Assembly: GCA_034437275.1 (NCBI GenBank)
Contig: DAOTUD010000158.1
Location: 1-23,201, forward strand
DNA: 23,201 nt
DNA from: TC-15 sp034437275
Lineage (GTDB): Bacteria > Chloroflexota > Anaerolineae > Aggregatilineales > Aggregatilineaceae
Direction: 5' to 3'
Position numbers and translations under genes: made by a program. Positions within the stretch are counted from its first letter, which is position 1. Every line of letters begins with the position of its first letter. The notes beneath the pieces were generated by a model, which had not been told where the DNA came from, searched no databases, and saw only the letters and a program-made list of their open reading frames with translations. Below are positions 7,296 to 15,204 of the stretch, in pieces.

Positions 7296-9767
7296 ATGCC
7301 TGCTACACTGCCTGATTTTTTCCTGGTGAACCCGGTAGCGCGCAGTTTTGTGATCGGGGATCGCTTCAACGCGCCGCGCGATTATGCCTTCGCGCCGGAT
7401 AAGCTCCAAAAACACGAAGGGATCGACTTAGTCGCCATCGATGCGCAACGCCGGCCTGTCGCAGTGCTGGCAGCGCAGCGTGGCGTTGTGGACCGGGTCG
7501 CGTTCAGCCCGTCCGGCTATGGGAATTACGTCCGGATTGTGCACGATTGGAAAGACGGCAAGTGGGTGACGTGGTACGGGCACCTATCCGAAACCAGCGT
7601 CAGCCCCGGGCAGTTTGTGCTGGCCGGGCAGAAGATCGGGGTGGCAGGCGATACCGGCTACTCCTTCGGGATTCACCTGCATCTCACGCTGCAGCACATC
7701 GGGCATGGCCTGTCCGGGTACACGGTGCGTGATGTGGTCGACCCGGAGCCGTTTTTTCACATGGGCGCGATCCCAGCGTATGATGATTTCTCGTATGTGT
7801 CGGATGTCACCGCTCCGGACGGCACGGAAATGCAACCCGGCCAGCAGTTCCGCAAAGTGTGGCGCGTGCGCAACACCGGCACGACGACCTGGGACGCCGG
7901 CTATAAGCTGGCCTTTGCCGGTGAGGAGCAGATGGGCGGACCGGATCAGGTTGTGCTGCCCACCACGCCGGTCGAGCCGGGCCAGTTGATCAACGTCGCG
8001 GTCGAGCTGCTCGCGCCAGGCGAGGCGGGCCGGCACCGCAGCGTGTGGAGCGTGCAGAACTCGGCAGGCGAGATGCTCCGCCATCGACTCTATGCTGAGA
8101 TCGCGATCCAGGTGCAGGAGATGGTCGACGAAGCTTCCTATGTGGCTGATGTGACCATCGAGGACGGCACCCTGGTCCAGCCTGGCGAAGAATTCGTCAA
8201 AACCTGGCGGATACGCAATACCGGGACGACCACCTGGGACGAGGAATACGCGCTGCGTTTCGACCGGGGCGAGCGCATGAACGGCCCGGATGGCATCCCG
8301 CTTCCGCGCCAGGTCAGGCCGGGCGAGATCGTGGACCTGTCGGTGCGGCTGACGGCTCCCCGCGAAGCAGGCCGCCACCGCAGCTATTGGCGGATGCACA
8401 ACGCGGCGGGAAACAGCTTCCGCTACGTGCATTTTGTCGAAATCCGGGTGCCGGAAGCGCCCGCCGATCCCGCGAAACTCAACGAAGCCCGCTATGTGGC
8501 CGATGTGACCATCCCCGACGGGAAGGAGCTGCGCCCCGGCGAGCCGTTCGTCAAGACCTGGCGCATTCGCAATAGCGGCACGACCACCTGGGGCGACGGG
8601 TACCGGCTGGCGTTCTTCGACGATGAGGATATGGAGGGGCCGGAGAGCGTACCGCTGCCGCGTGCCAGGCCGGGCGAAACGGTCGAGGTGTCGGTGCCGT
8701 TGGTCGCTCCCACTACGCCGGGCGAACACAAGAGTACCTGGAAGCCCCGCGATCCAGATGGCAATGTCTTCGAGTTTGACTTCTTCGCGCTGATCAACGT
8801 GATCGCGGAGGAAGCGGTGATCGACGAGTTAAGCTGGGTGGCCGATGTCACCGTCGACGATGGGATGATTATGCAGCCGGGCGAGCGCTTCCTGAAGACC
8901 TGGCGCGTGCGCAACACCGGCACAACCACCTGGGACCGGCGGTACACATTGGGCTTCTTCGGTGATCAACGCATGGATGGCCCCTCTGGGGTGAGCCTGC
9001 CCTCCGCAGACCCCGGTGAGGCGGTTGACATCACGATCATGCTCACCGCCCCGACGACACCCGGTCCCCACAAAAGCACCTGGAAAGGGCGCTCCCCGCG
9101 CGGCCAGTTCTTCGATTACGACCTGTTCGCGTTGATCGAAGTCGCCGATCCAGACCAGACCTACGACATGCTGACCTATCTGAAGGGCGACGGGCGGCTG
9201 TACGAACTGGCGTATTCCTGGGATAGTGGAGGCCACCAGCGCATCCAGACCCAGGAGGAAGGTGGGCGCTTCTACATCGTGAAAGGGGCGGAATGGGAAG
9301 AACTGTGGGCGGATGAGCACTTCATCTATCGTGGGACCGATACCTCCCCCGGTGGCGACAGAGTCTATGTCCTGACCGAACAGGGGCACTATGGCAGCGC
9401 GTGGATTCCGCGTTTCATGACGGTCGGGGTGCGGTTCCGCCGCACACCTATCGTCACCTTCCGGCGCAAGAGCGACGGCGAAGTGCTGCGCACATTCCCG
9501 CATGTGACGTGGATCGAACTGGAAGCGATCAAGCATCGGACCACGTTTCCCAATGGGTTTGAGGTGGAGGATGTAGCGATCTTGGCGGCCTATGAGGATG
9601 AAGAGGGCAGCCCGGCAGCCGAGCCTTTCGAGCGCTACTTCTTCGCGCGCGGCTATGGGTTGGTCGCCTGGGGTGGGCAGTTGGGCCACTCCGAGATCGT
9701 GCGCGAATTTGCGCCCGGCAGCCAGCCTAACAATCAGCGCGAGGCGTTACCCTGGCTCAACCGGTGA
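7296..9767 (+). CDS. M23 metallopeptidase-domain protein with four NBR1-type (FW) Ig-like repeats
   Basis: An 823-residue protein. Residues about 28-155 form an M23 (lysostaphin/LytM-like) domain with HEGID (His40, Asp44), YGHL (His96) and HLH (His127, His129), so the zinc and catalytic residues look intact. Residues about 162-618 hold four repeats of the NBR1/FW immunoglobulin-like domain, each with a core of the form TWRIRNTGTTTWD starting near 188, 303, 421 and 535. Residues 620-823 form a domain I do not recognise. No signal peptide or membrane segment is seen, which is odd for an M23 enzyme expected to cut peptidoglycan. Non-classical export, a lysis-dependent role or a structural role are open. 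The start at 7296 is chosen because AAGGAG lies 6 bases upstream and a promoter precedes it. The frame is open back to 7053, but that part runs through the end of icd and its terminator. Confidence 0.85.
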   Translation: MPATLPDFFLVNPVARSFVIGDRFNAPRDYAFAPDKLQKHEGIDLVAIDAQRRPVAVLAAQRGVVDRVAFSPSGYGNYVRIVHDWKDGKWVTWYGHLSETSVSPGQFVLAGQKIGVAGDTGYSFGIHLHLTLQHIGHGLSGYTVRDVVDPEPFFHMGAIPAYDDFSYVSDVTAPDGTEMQPGQQFRKVWRVRNTGTTTWDAGYKLAFAGEEQMGGPDQVVLPTTPVEPGQLINVAVELLAPGEAGRHRSVWSVQNSAGEMLRHRLYAEIAIQVQEMVDEASYVADVTIEDGTLVQPGEEFVKTWRIRNTGTTTWDEEYALRFDRGERMNGPDGIPLPRQVRPGEIVDLSVRLTAPREAGRHRSYWRMHNAAGNSFRYVHFVEIRVPEAPADPAKLNEARYVADVTIPDGKELRPGEPFVKTWRIRNSGTTTWGDGYRLAFFDDEDMEGPESVPLPRARPGETVEVSVPLVAPTTPGEHKSTWKPRDPDGNVFEFDFFALINVIAEEAVIDELSWVADVTVDDGMIMQPGERFLKTWRVRNTGTTTWDRRYTLGFFGDQRMDGPSGVSLPSADPGEAVDITIMLTAPTTPGPHKSTWKGRSPRGQFFDYDLFALIEVADPDQTYDMLTYLKGDGRLYELAYSWDSGGHQRIQTQEEGGRFYIVKGAEWEELWADEHFIYRGTDTSPGGDRVYVLTEQGHYGSAWIPRFMTVGVRFRRTPIVTFRRKSDGEVLRTFPHVTWIELEAIKHRTTFPNGFEVEDVAILAAYEDEEGSPAAEPFERYFFARGYGLVAWGGQLGHSEIVREFAPGSQPNNQREALPWLNR
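7779..9149 (+). repeat. Four tandem FW (NBR1 Ig-like) domain repeats, about 115 codons each
   Basis: The repeat cores start at residues 188, 303, 421 and 535, a period of 114-118. Each unit opens with a VADVTIxDG-like strand and a PGxxFxKTWR strand, then a TGTTTW turn, and closes with a strand pair around HxSxW. The conserved tryptophans match the four-tryptophan signature. At DNA level the units have diverged, so this is an old duplication. Confidence 0.85.
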
Positions 9768-9781
9768 GTCTTCCTGCGAAC

Positions 9782-9815
9782 AAAAAGGGGGGAGTGGTCC
9801 GAAACCTGCTCCCCC
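9782..9815 (-). terminator. Intrinsic terminator of the pho/pst operon
   Basis: On the minus strand GGGGGAG (9815-9809) pairs with CTCCCCC (9794-9788), with an inner GGT/ACC extension, and is followed by TTTTT (9786-9782). It lies 34 bp after the phoU stop. The hairpin also sits 20 bp after the converging M23 gene and may serve both, although the plus-strand side lacks a T-run. Confidence 0.85.
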
Positions 9816-9849
9816 AGTCCCCATTTGCTGCTGAGTCGTGCTCAGCCTG

Positions 9850-10530
9850 TTATTCATTGTCGAGTTCTTTGATCTCCCCGGTTACCATGAAGCTTACCCG
9901 CTCGCAGATGTTTTTGATCCGGTCGCCGATGCGCTCCAGGTAGTGCGAGACCCACAGCAGCGCCGTGGCCCGGTTGATGTTGCGCGGGTCTTGCAGCATG
10001 AAGGTCAACAGTTCGCGGTACACCTGATTGTCCAGCTCGTTGATGGCTTTGTCGCGTTTGATGGTGTGTTGGGCCTGTTCGTCGTCCCAATCCAGGTAGG
10101 CGTTCAGGCTGGCGCGCATCATCTCACGGCCTATCTGGGCCATACGGGGTACGTCGATCAACGGCTTGAGCAGCGGTTCTGACGACAACTCAACCGCGAT
10201 CTGGGCGATGCCTTCGGCATGGTCGCCAATGCGCTCCAACTCCACCACCACATGGATCGCGGTCACTATCGAGCGCAGATCGCGGGCGGTCGGTTGTTGC
10301 AGGGCCAGCAGCCGGTAGCAGTCGTTTTCGATCTGGTAGCGCAGCTTGTTGATCTTCTCATCGTCGGCGATCACCTGGCGCGCCAGATCGATATCTTGTT
10401 CCTTCAACGCGTGAAGTGACCGCTCGATTGCGGAATCGACCATGTGGCTGATCCGCAAGATATTGTCGCGCAGCACGGTTAATTCACGGTCCAGCAGCGT
10501 ACGCGGTTTTAGATGATTCTTTTCAGGCAT
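9850..10530 (-). CDS. phoU: Phosphate signalling protein PhoU
   Basis: A 226-residue all-helical cytoplasmic regulator that connects the PstSCAB transporter to the PhoR kinase. It represses the Pho response when phosphate is plentiful. The two homologous three-helix halves are visible, each with the metal-binding signature: VVELERIGDHAEGIA in the first and SHYLERIGDRIKNICE in the second. The start is set at 10530, with AGGGGG just upstream and a length typical for the family. A further 61 residues are open upstream but run back through the end of pstB. It is the last gene of the operon, 43 bp after pstB, and is followed by a strong terminator. Confidence 0.95.
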   Translation of the reverse strand: MPEKNHLKPRTLLDRELTVLRDNILRISHMVDSAIERSLHALKEQDIDLARQVIADDEKINKLRYQIENDCYRLLALQQPTARDLRSIVTAIHVVVELERIGDHAEGIAQIAVELSSEPLLKPLIDVPRMAQIGREMMRASLNAYLDWDDEQAQHTIKRDKAINELDNQVYRELLTFMLQDPRNINRATALLWVSHYLERIGDRIKNICERVSFMVTGEIKELDNE

Positions 10531-10538
10531 GACGCCCC

Positions 10539-10567
10539 CTGTGGCATAGCGCTGTTCTATCGCACAG
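10539..10567 (-). promoter_or_regulatory. Small hairpin between pstB and phoU
   Basis: On the minus strand CTGTGCGATAG and CTATGCCACAG pair around a 7-nt loop, giving 9 bp with a 2x2 internal mismatch. The hairpin abuts the AGGGGG ribosome binding site of phoU and could tune PhoU translation. There is no T-run, so it is not a terminator. Confidence 0.4.
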
Positions 10568-10573
10568 CCATGT

Positions 10574-11365
10574 TTATCCAAAGCGCCCGGTGATATAGTC
10601 CTCGGTGCGCGGATCATCGGGCCGGTTGAAGATCTTCTCGGTACGGCCAAACTCCACCATCTCGCCCGACCGGCTCTCATCCGACAGCATAAACGCCGTA
10701 TAGTCGGAGACACGCGCAGCCTGCTGCATGTTGTGGGTTACGATGACGATGGTGTAGTTTTCTTTCAGTTCGCGCATCAATTCCTCGATGCGCAGCGTGG
10801 CGATGGGGTCCAGTGCCGAGCACGGCTCGTCCATCAGGATCACCTCGGGCTGCACAGCCAGCGCGCGGGCAATGCATAACCGCTGCTGCTGCCCGCCAGA
10901 CAGGGCCAGCCCCGACTTTTTCAGATCGTCTTTGACTTCGTCCCACAGCGCGGCGCGTTTCAGGCTGGTCTCGACAATATTTTGCAGCACCGCTTTGTTC
11001 CGCTGCCCCAGCACGCGCGGTCCATAGGATACGTTGTCGAAGATCGACTTGGGGAAGGGGTTCGGCTTCTGAAAGACCATCCCCACCCGGCGACGTACTT
11101 CGACGGGGTCCACTGCTGGATTGTAGAGATTTTGCCCGTGAAACAAAACCTCTCCCTCGCTGTGGGTGCTCGGAACCAGTTCGTTCATGCGGTTCAGCGA
11201 GCGCAGCAGCGTGCTTTTGCCGCAGCCGGACGGGCCGATCAGGGCGGTGATCTTGTTGCGCTCGAAGTGCAGATTCACATCCTGGATGGCCTGAAAATCG
11301 CCGTAGTACACCGACAAGTTGCGCGTTTCCATCGCGTACTTGCCATTGGAATATGCTTCGGTCAT
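10574..11365 (-). CDS. pstB: Phosphate ABC transporter ATP-binding protein PstB
   Basis: The 263-residue ATPase of the high-affinity phosphate importer, working as a dimer on the cytoplasmic face of PstC-PstA. Visible are Walker A GPSGCGKST (44-52), signature LSGGQQQR (155-162), Walker B VILMDEP (175-181) followed by the D-loop SALD, and the switch His211 (VTHNMQQA). Length is normal. The start overlaps the pstA stop as ATGA, and AGGAG lies 7 bases upstream inside pstA, so translation is coupled. Confidence 0.98.
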   Translation of the reverse strand: MTEAYSNGKYAMETRNLSVYYGDFQAIQDVNLHFERNKITALIGPSGCGKSTLLRSLNRMNELVPSTHSEGEVLFHGQNLYNPAVDPVEVRRRVGMVFQKPNPFPKSIFDNVSYGPRVLGQRNKAVLQNIVETSLKRAALWDEVKDDLKKSGLALSGGQQQRLCIARALAVQPEVILMDEPCSALDPIATLRIEELMRELKENYTIVIVTHNMQQAARVSDYTAFMLSDESRSGEMVEFGRTEKIFNRPDDPRTEDYITGRFG

Positions 11366-14300
11366 GTTAATCTCCTGCTAAAACGGTTCCGCAAGATAAT
11401 CGCCAGCGAGTTGAGCGTCAGCAGCATCGCCAGCAGCACCACAATGGCGGCGGCGGCAGCGTTGCGGAATTCGGCTTGTGGAAGCGTTGTCCACCGGTAA
11501 ATTACCAGCGGCAGCGCGGTAAAGCTAGAGAAAGGCCCTTCGGGGTCTTTGGTCAGGAAAGTGGCTCCGCCGATCAGGATCAACGGTGCGGTTTCGCCAA
11601 TCGCGCGTGAGATCGCCAGGATGGCCCCGGTCAGAATCCCCGGCAGCGAGTAGGGCAGGACGTGGTTCCAGATGGTTTGCCACTTCGTCGCCCCCAGGCC
11701 ATAGCTGGCCTGCCGCAGCGAGCTGGGCACAGCCCGGATCGCTTCCTGGGCGTTGATGATGATTAACGGCAGGATCAGCAGCCCCAGGGTCAGCCCGCCG
11801 GATAGGATCGTGCGTCCGTTGGCGGTATCCGTCCCCATGACGTTCCCACTGGTCAGGTGTTCCAGGGCGCGCACAAAGATCGCCAGGCCAAGCATCCCGT
11901 AGATGATGGATGGCACCCCCGCCAGGTTGTTGATGTTGGTCTGGATGATGCGGTTGAGCCAGTTGTCAGCGGCGTATTCTTCCAGATAAATGGCCGCCCC
12001 GAGCCCAACCGGAAACGCGAATACGATGGTGATCACAATCAACAAGAACGACCCAAACAGCGCCGGGCGAATCCCGGTCGCATCAGGCTTGCGCGGATCA
12101 AGCGGGCTGGTGATGAACTCCCAATTGACCCACGAACGCCACTCTACGCGCGCGTTGGGATAATTGGTCGCGGCGACCTGCTCAATGTCGTCCCGCTTGG
12201 TCAGCGAATCCCACAATGACCATCCTTTCTGAACTTCAGGCTGGATGATCTCGTCGAAAACCAGGTCTTCCAGGTCGTCCCGTCCCATGTTCATCATGAT
12301 CAGCAGCGCGAACTCGCCCTGGTTCAATTTACCGACGGGCACATCGGCCAGCGTCTCCGGGTAGCTTTTCGCCTTGAGCGATTGGCTGACCGTCTGCTGG
12401 TTCAGCTTCGGCCACTGATTTTCGTTTGCGCCGAGCACGTTCGAAAAGAGCAGGGTGCGCAGGCGGAATTTACGGCTGTTCGCTGCCAGGATGGCCGCTA
12501 GCTGCTGTTTCGACAGGTCTTTGAGATCGGCGGCCTGAATTTCTTCCAGCGCCAGGGTTTCTAACTGACTGCGTGTCAGGTTGCGCAGCAAAATGTCTGC
12601 CGCTTGCTCGCTTGTGAGTTGGTTAAACGGCAGTTGGGCAACATCGCCTTCATCGGCGAACGCCTGCGCTTTCATGACCTGCCAGGTCGGCAGCGGGGTC
12701 AGCGCCTGGCGCTCAGTTTCTGGCACGGCCAGGACATGCTCCATGATCAGGCTGCGCAGCCGGGCTTTGTCGACGTTGTTGGCCAGGATGTCGATCAGCT
12801 TTTCGTCGGAATAGCCGGCCAGCAAAGCCGGTCCCGCTTCGTCAACTACCAGGGCTTCGAATTGGTTACGGTCCAGGCTGCGCATCAGGACTTGCGTGGC
12901 TTGCTCCAACGAAAGCACCGGTTCCAGGACCAGTTCCGGCCAGTCTTCAGGGCCGGTCAGCAGCACATTGCTAACCAGCAGCTCGTGCAGGCGTTCCAGG
13001 CTGGTGTTGGCCGCCAGCACAATCGCCAGTTCGGACTCCGGTAGTTGTTCCAGCAGGCCCTCGCGTGCTTCGGTAAACACCAGATTTTGTAAGGCGGCGG
13101 CGTCCAGGTTTGCGGTCAAAATATCGACCGCCTGGACCGCGCTCAGTTGGCTGAAGGGCAGCTCCGCGACGGTGTCTGGGTAGGTTTTGCCGCCAAGCAC
13201 GTCACTTACTGGCGTCGCGGCGGCATCTGGCCACAGCGCGGGGCCAATGTCCGCCATCTCCAGCACCAGCACGCGCAAACGCGGCTCACGTATGGTGTTT
13301 AACAGCAGGTCCGCCAGTTCTGTCGTGGACAGGCTTTCCAGCGGTCGCCCGACAGCAAACGTGGGCGTTTCCTCGACGATTAATTCGCGCAGGTCGTCTT
13401 CATCCATGCCCCACACCAGGATGCTGGCATACTGCTGCGGGCTGAGTTGGTTGAACGGCGTATCGGGATTCACATCATCCGGCAGCACGATCGCGTCATC
13501 CAATACCTGGCTTACCGGCTGTGGCCCGACTGTTGCCCAGCCATCGTCCACATCAGCCATGTCGAGCACTGTTTCACCCAGTTGCTGGTGGTTCATATAC
13601 TCGGCCAGCACGGCGGCCAGTTGATCTTGCGACAGGTCGATCAGTGGCGTCCCGCCCAACGCCGGGTGCGCTACCTCAGTGATCACCAACTCCTGCAGAT
13701 CCAAGCGGCTGAGATTGCGTTCCAGAATGTCGACCGCTTGGCGCGCATCCATCTGGTTGAAGGGCATCAGGGCCAGCACTTGGGGATATTTGTTGTCGCC
13801 GAGCACTTGCTCGACTGGCGCTGATTCGTCAGTGGGCCACTGGTCACGTTCGAGCTTGGCCACTTCTTGCAGCACCAACGCGCGCCACCGATCCTCGCGG
13901 ATAGAGGCGTTCACTAACATGCTGGCCAGCTCGGCTGTGGACAGATCGTCTAGCGGGCGCGGCACCACCACCAGGGGACGTTCTTCCTTGAGCAAGCTGC
14001 TGCCAACTTCGTTGAGCGTCAACTCCTCGACCAGCGGGCGGTCCAGGTTCTTGACCAGAATGTAGGCCGCCGAATATGTGTCAAGCTGGTTAAACGGCTT
14101 GGTCGCGATGTTGCCGGGGTATTGGTTGACTTTGATAACCTGCCACACTGGCGTGGTGCCGGGCAGTGGTTCGTCCGGCTGTACGACATATTGCAGGATC
14201 AACGCCTGCAGCCGGTTGCGCTCGACGTTCTGGGCCAGTTGATAGGCGATCTCTGGCGGTGAGAGTGCATCTTCTACTTCGATGACTCTTTCGTTCTCAT

Positions 14301-15189
14301 TTTCGCCATCGCTGCTGCCGTTGTCGTCGTCGCCGGTGGTCCGTATAACGCGGAACTGGTTGAGCGAGCGTCCTGCCTCCAGCACCAACACCTGTTCGAT
14401 GGTGCGCCGGTCCAGGTTGGCGACGAGCAATTGCGCGGCATCTTGCGGCGCTAGCTGCTCGACAGGCGTTTGCAGCAAAGCGTCGGGATACGCGCTCAGA
14501 TCAATGTCTGAGGACGCTAATATGTCCACGAGGGGCTGCGTGCGTAGTGCATCCCAGTCGCTCTCGCTGGCCCCGGCCAGCTCGCGCATTACCAGATAGT
14601 GCAGGCGGACTTCGGTGAATTCTGCGGCGAGTGTCGCTTCGAGTTCGGAGTCCGACAGTTCATAGAAAGGAGTGTCGATATCAAAGGTGTTCATCGTCAC
14701 AACGTGTGGTTCGACAGCATATTCGACCGCCGTCAGGCCAAACGTCTTGTCGATAATGGTCCACATCAGGGTCGCCAGCGCGACCAGCGCCACAATAATG
14801 GAAACAAAGAACATCCCCAGCGAAATTCTGCCGCGAATGTGCCGGGCCTGGATGTTACGCACGAGTTCGTCCCCGTCGGGTAAACTCTGCTCCGGCGGAA
14901 TCCGGGAGCGGTCAATGGTGCAGTCGGGGAGCTGCGACCAGACCACACGCAGGGCGATCCACGCGCCGATAATTGCCCCTGCCATCCCGGCCAGCGGAAG
15001 CTGGTCGAAGGCGAACAACGCGACCACTGCTGCCAACAGCCCGCCTAAAAGCCCAACCACACTTCCCAGCACAACGCCCCATTTGGGGTTATACCCTTTT
15101 TGGGCCATCACCGGTGGGGTGGATAGGCTGCCGTTGAGCGCCATCAACAGGCTGAAGAAGGCAGAACTAATCAGTGCGACTCTATCCAT
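11362..15189 (-). CDS. pstA: Phosphate ABC permease PstA with giant extracytoplasmic repeat domain
   Basis: At 1275 residues this is more than four times the usual PstA length of about 300. Residues 1041-1275 are a normal PstA core, with the EAA loop EAIRAVPSSLRQASYGLGA (1149-1167) and RAIGETAPLILIG (1195-1207). The first core membrane segment is near 122-146. Between the two lie about 890 residues, of which 175-982 form 16 alternating helical half-repeats. Before the first core segment there are three more hydrophobic segments (about 4-22, 37-61 and 67-84). The Arg-rich loop 84-122 should be cytoplasmic by the positive-inside rule, which places the repeats outside. An acidic stretch, DDDNGSSDGENENE, interrupts repeats 2 and 3. 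One uninterrupted frame, with pstC 15 bp upstream and pstB overlapping by 4 bp, argues for a true fusion rather than an assembly error. The core function is certain and the role of the repeats is unknown. Confidence 0.95.
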   Translation of the reverse strand: MDRVALISSAFFSLLMALNGSLSTPPVMAQKGYNPKWGVVLGSVVGLLGGLLAAVVALFAFDQLPLAGMAGAIIGAWIALRVVWSQLPDCTIDRSRIPPEQSLPDGDELVRNIQARHIRGRISLGMFFVSIIVALVALATLMWTIIDKTFGLTAVEYAVEPHVVTMNTFDIDTPFYELSDSELEATLAAEFTEVRLHYLVMRELAGASESDWDALRTQPLVDILASSDIDLSAYPDALLQTPVEQLAPQDAAQLLVANLDRRTIEQVLVLEAGRSLNQFRVIRTTGDDDNGSSDGENENERVIEVEDALSPPEIAYQLAQNVERNRLQALILQYVVQPDEPLPGTTPVWQVIKVNQYPGNIATKPFNQLDTYSAAYILVKNLDRPLVEELTLNEVGSSLLKEERPLVVVPRPLDDLSTAELASMLVNASIREDRWRALVLQEVAKLERDQWPTDESAPVEQVLGDNKYPQVLALMPFNQMDARQAVDILERNLSRLDLQELVITEVAHPALGGTPLIDLSQDQLAAVLAEYMNHQQLGETVLDMADVDDGWATVGPQPVSQVLDDAIVLPDDVNPDTPFNQLSPQQYASILVWGMDEDDLRELIVEETPTFAVGRPLESLSTTELADLLLNTIREPRLRVLVLEMADIGPALWPDAAATPVSDVLGGKTYPDTVAELPFSQLSAVQAVDILTANLDAAALQNLVFTEAREGLLEQLPESELAIVLAANTSLERLHELLVSNVLLTGPEDWPELVLEPVLSLEQATQVLMRSLDRNQFEALVVDEAGPALLAGYSDEKLIDILANNVDKARLRSLIMEHVLAVPETERQALTPLPTWQVMKAQAFADEGDVAQLPFNQLTSEQAADILLRNLTRSQLETLALEEIQAADLKDLSKQQLAAILAANSRKFRLRTLLFSNVLGANENQWPKLNQQTVSQSLKAKSYPETLADVPVGKLNQGEFALLIMMNMGRDDLEDLVFDEIIQPEVQKGWSLWDSLTKRDDIEQVAATNYPNARVEWRSWVNWEFITSPLDPRKPDATGIRPALFGSFLLIVITIVFAFPVGLGAAIYLEEYAADNWLNRIIQTNINNLAGVPSIIYGMLGLAIFVRALEHLTSGNVMGTDTANGRTILSGGLTLGLLILPLIIINAQEAIRAVPSSLRQASYGLGATKWQTIWNHVLPYSLPGILTGAILAISRAIGETAPLILIGGATFLTKDPEGPFSSFTALPLVIYRWTTLPQAEFRNAAAAAIVVLLAMLLTLNSLAIILRNRFSRRLT
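12244..14667 (-). repeat. Sixteen alternating ~30-residue helical half-repeats inside PstA
   Basis: Two alternating types are seen. Type a has the pattern PFNQLSxxQAxDILxxNLxRxxLxxLVxxE, starting near residues 241, 364, 475, 577, 677, 756, 853 and 951. Type b has PLxxLSxxELAxxLxxNxxxxRLRxLVLxEV, starting near 175, 306, 411, 515, 615, 713, 791 and 890. The types resemble each other, each predicting two helices. The b-to-a linkers usually contain W-P, then PVSQVL and YP. The array begins with a b half and ends with an a half. The unit length of a plus b is about 100 residues. Confidence 0.85.
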
Positions 15190-15204
15190 AATCGTTCGTC
15201 TCTC

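Noticed and set aside
5882..7369. Minus-strand open frame of 495 codons
   Set aside because: It is antisense to icd and runs through the icd terminator. Its Arg/His/Asp-rich translation is a codon shadow.
7584..8729. Minus-strand open frame of 381 codons
   Set aside because: It mirrors the repeats of the M23/FW gene on the opposite strand and shows no domain of its own.
10531..10713. 61-codon upstream extension of phoU
   Set aside because: It runs back through the end of pstB; family length and the AGGGGG support the start at 10530.
11362..15189. Possibility that the giant PstA is two genes or a misassembly
   Set aside because: The frame is uninterrupted, the repeats are contiguous with the permease core, and start and stop fit tightly with pstC and pstB. 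The repeats have diverged at DNA level, which argues against assembly collapse or expansion.
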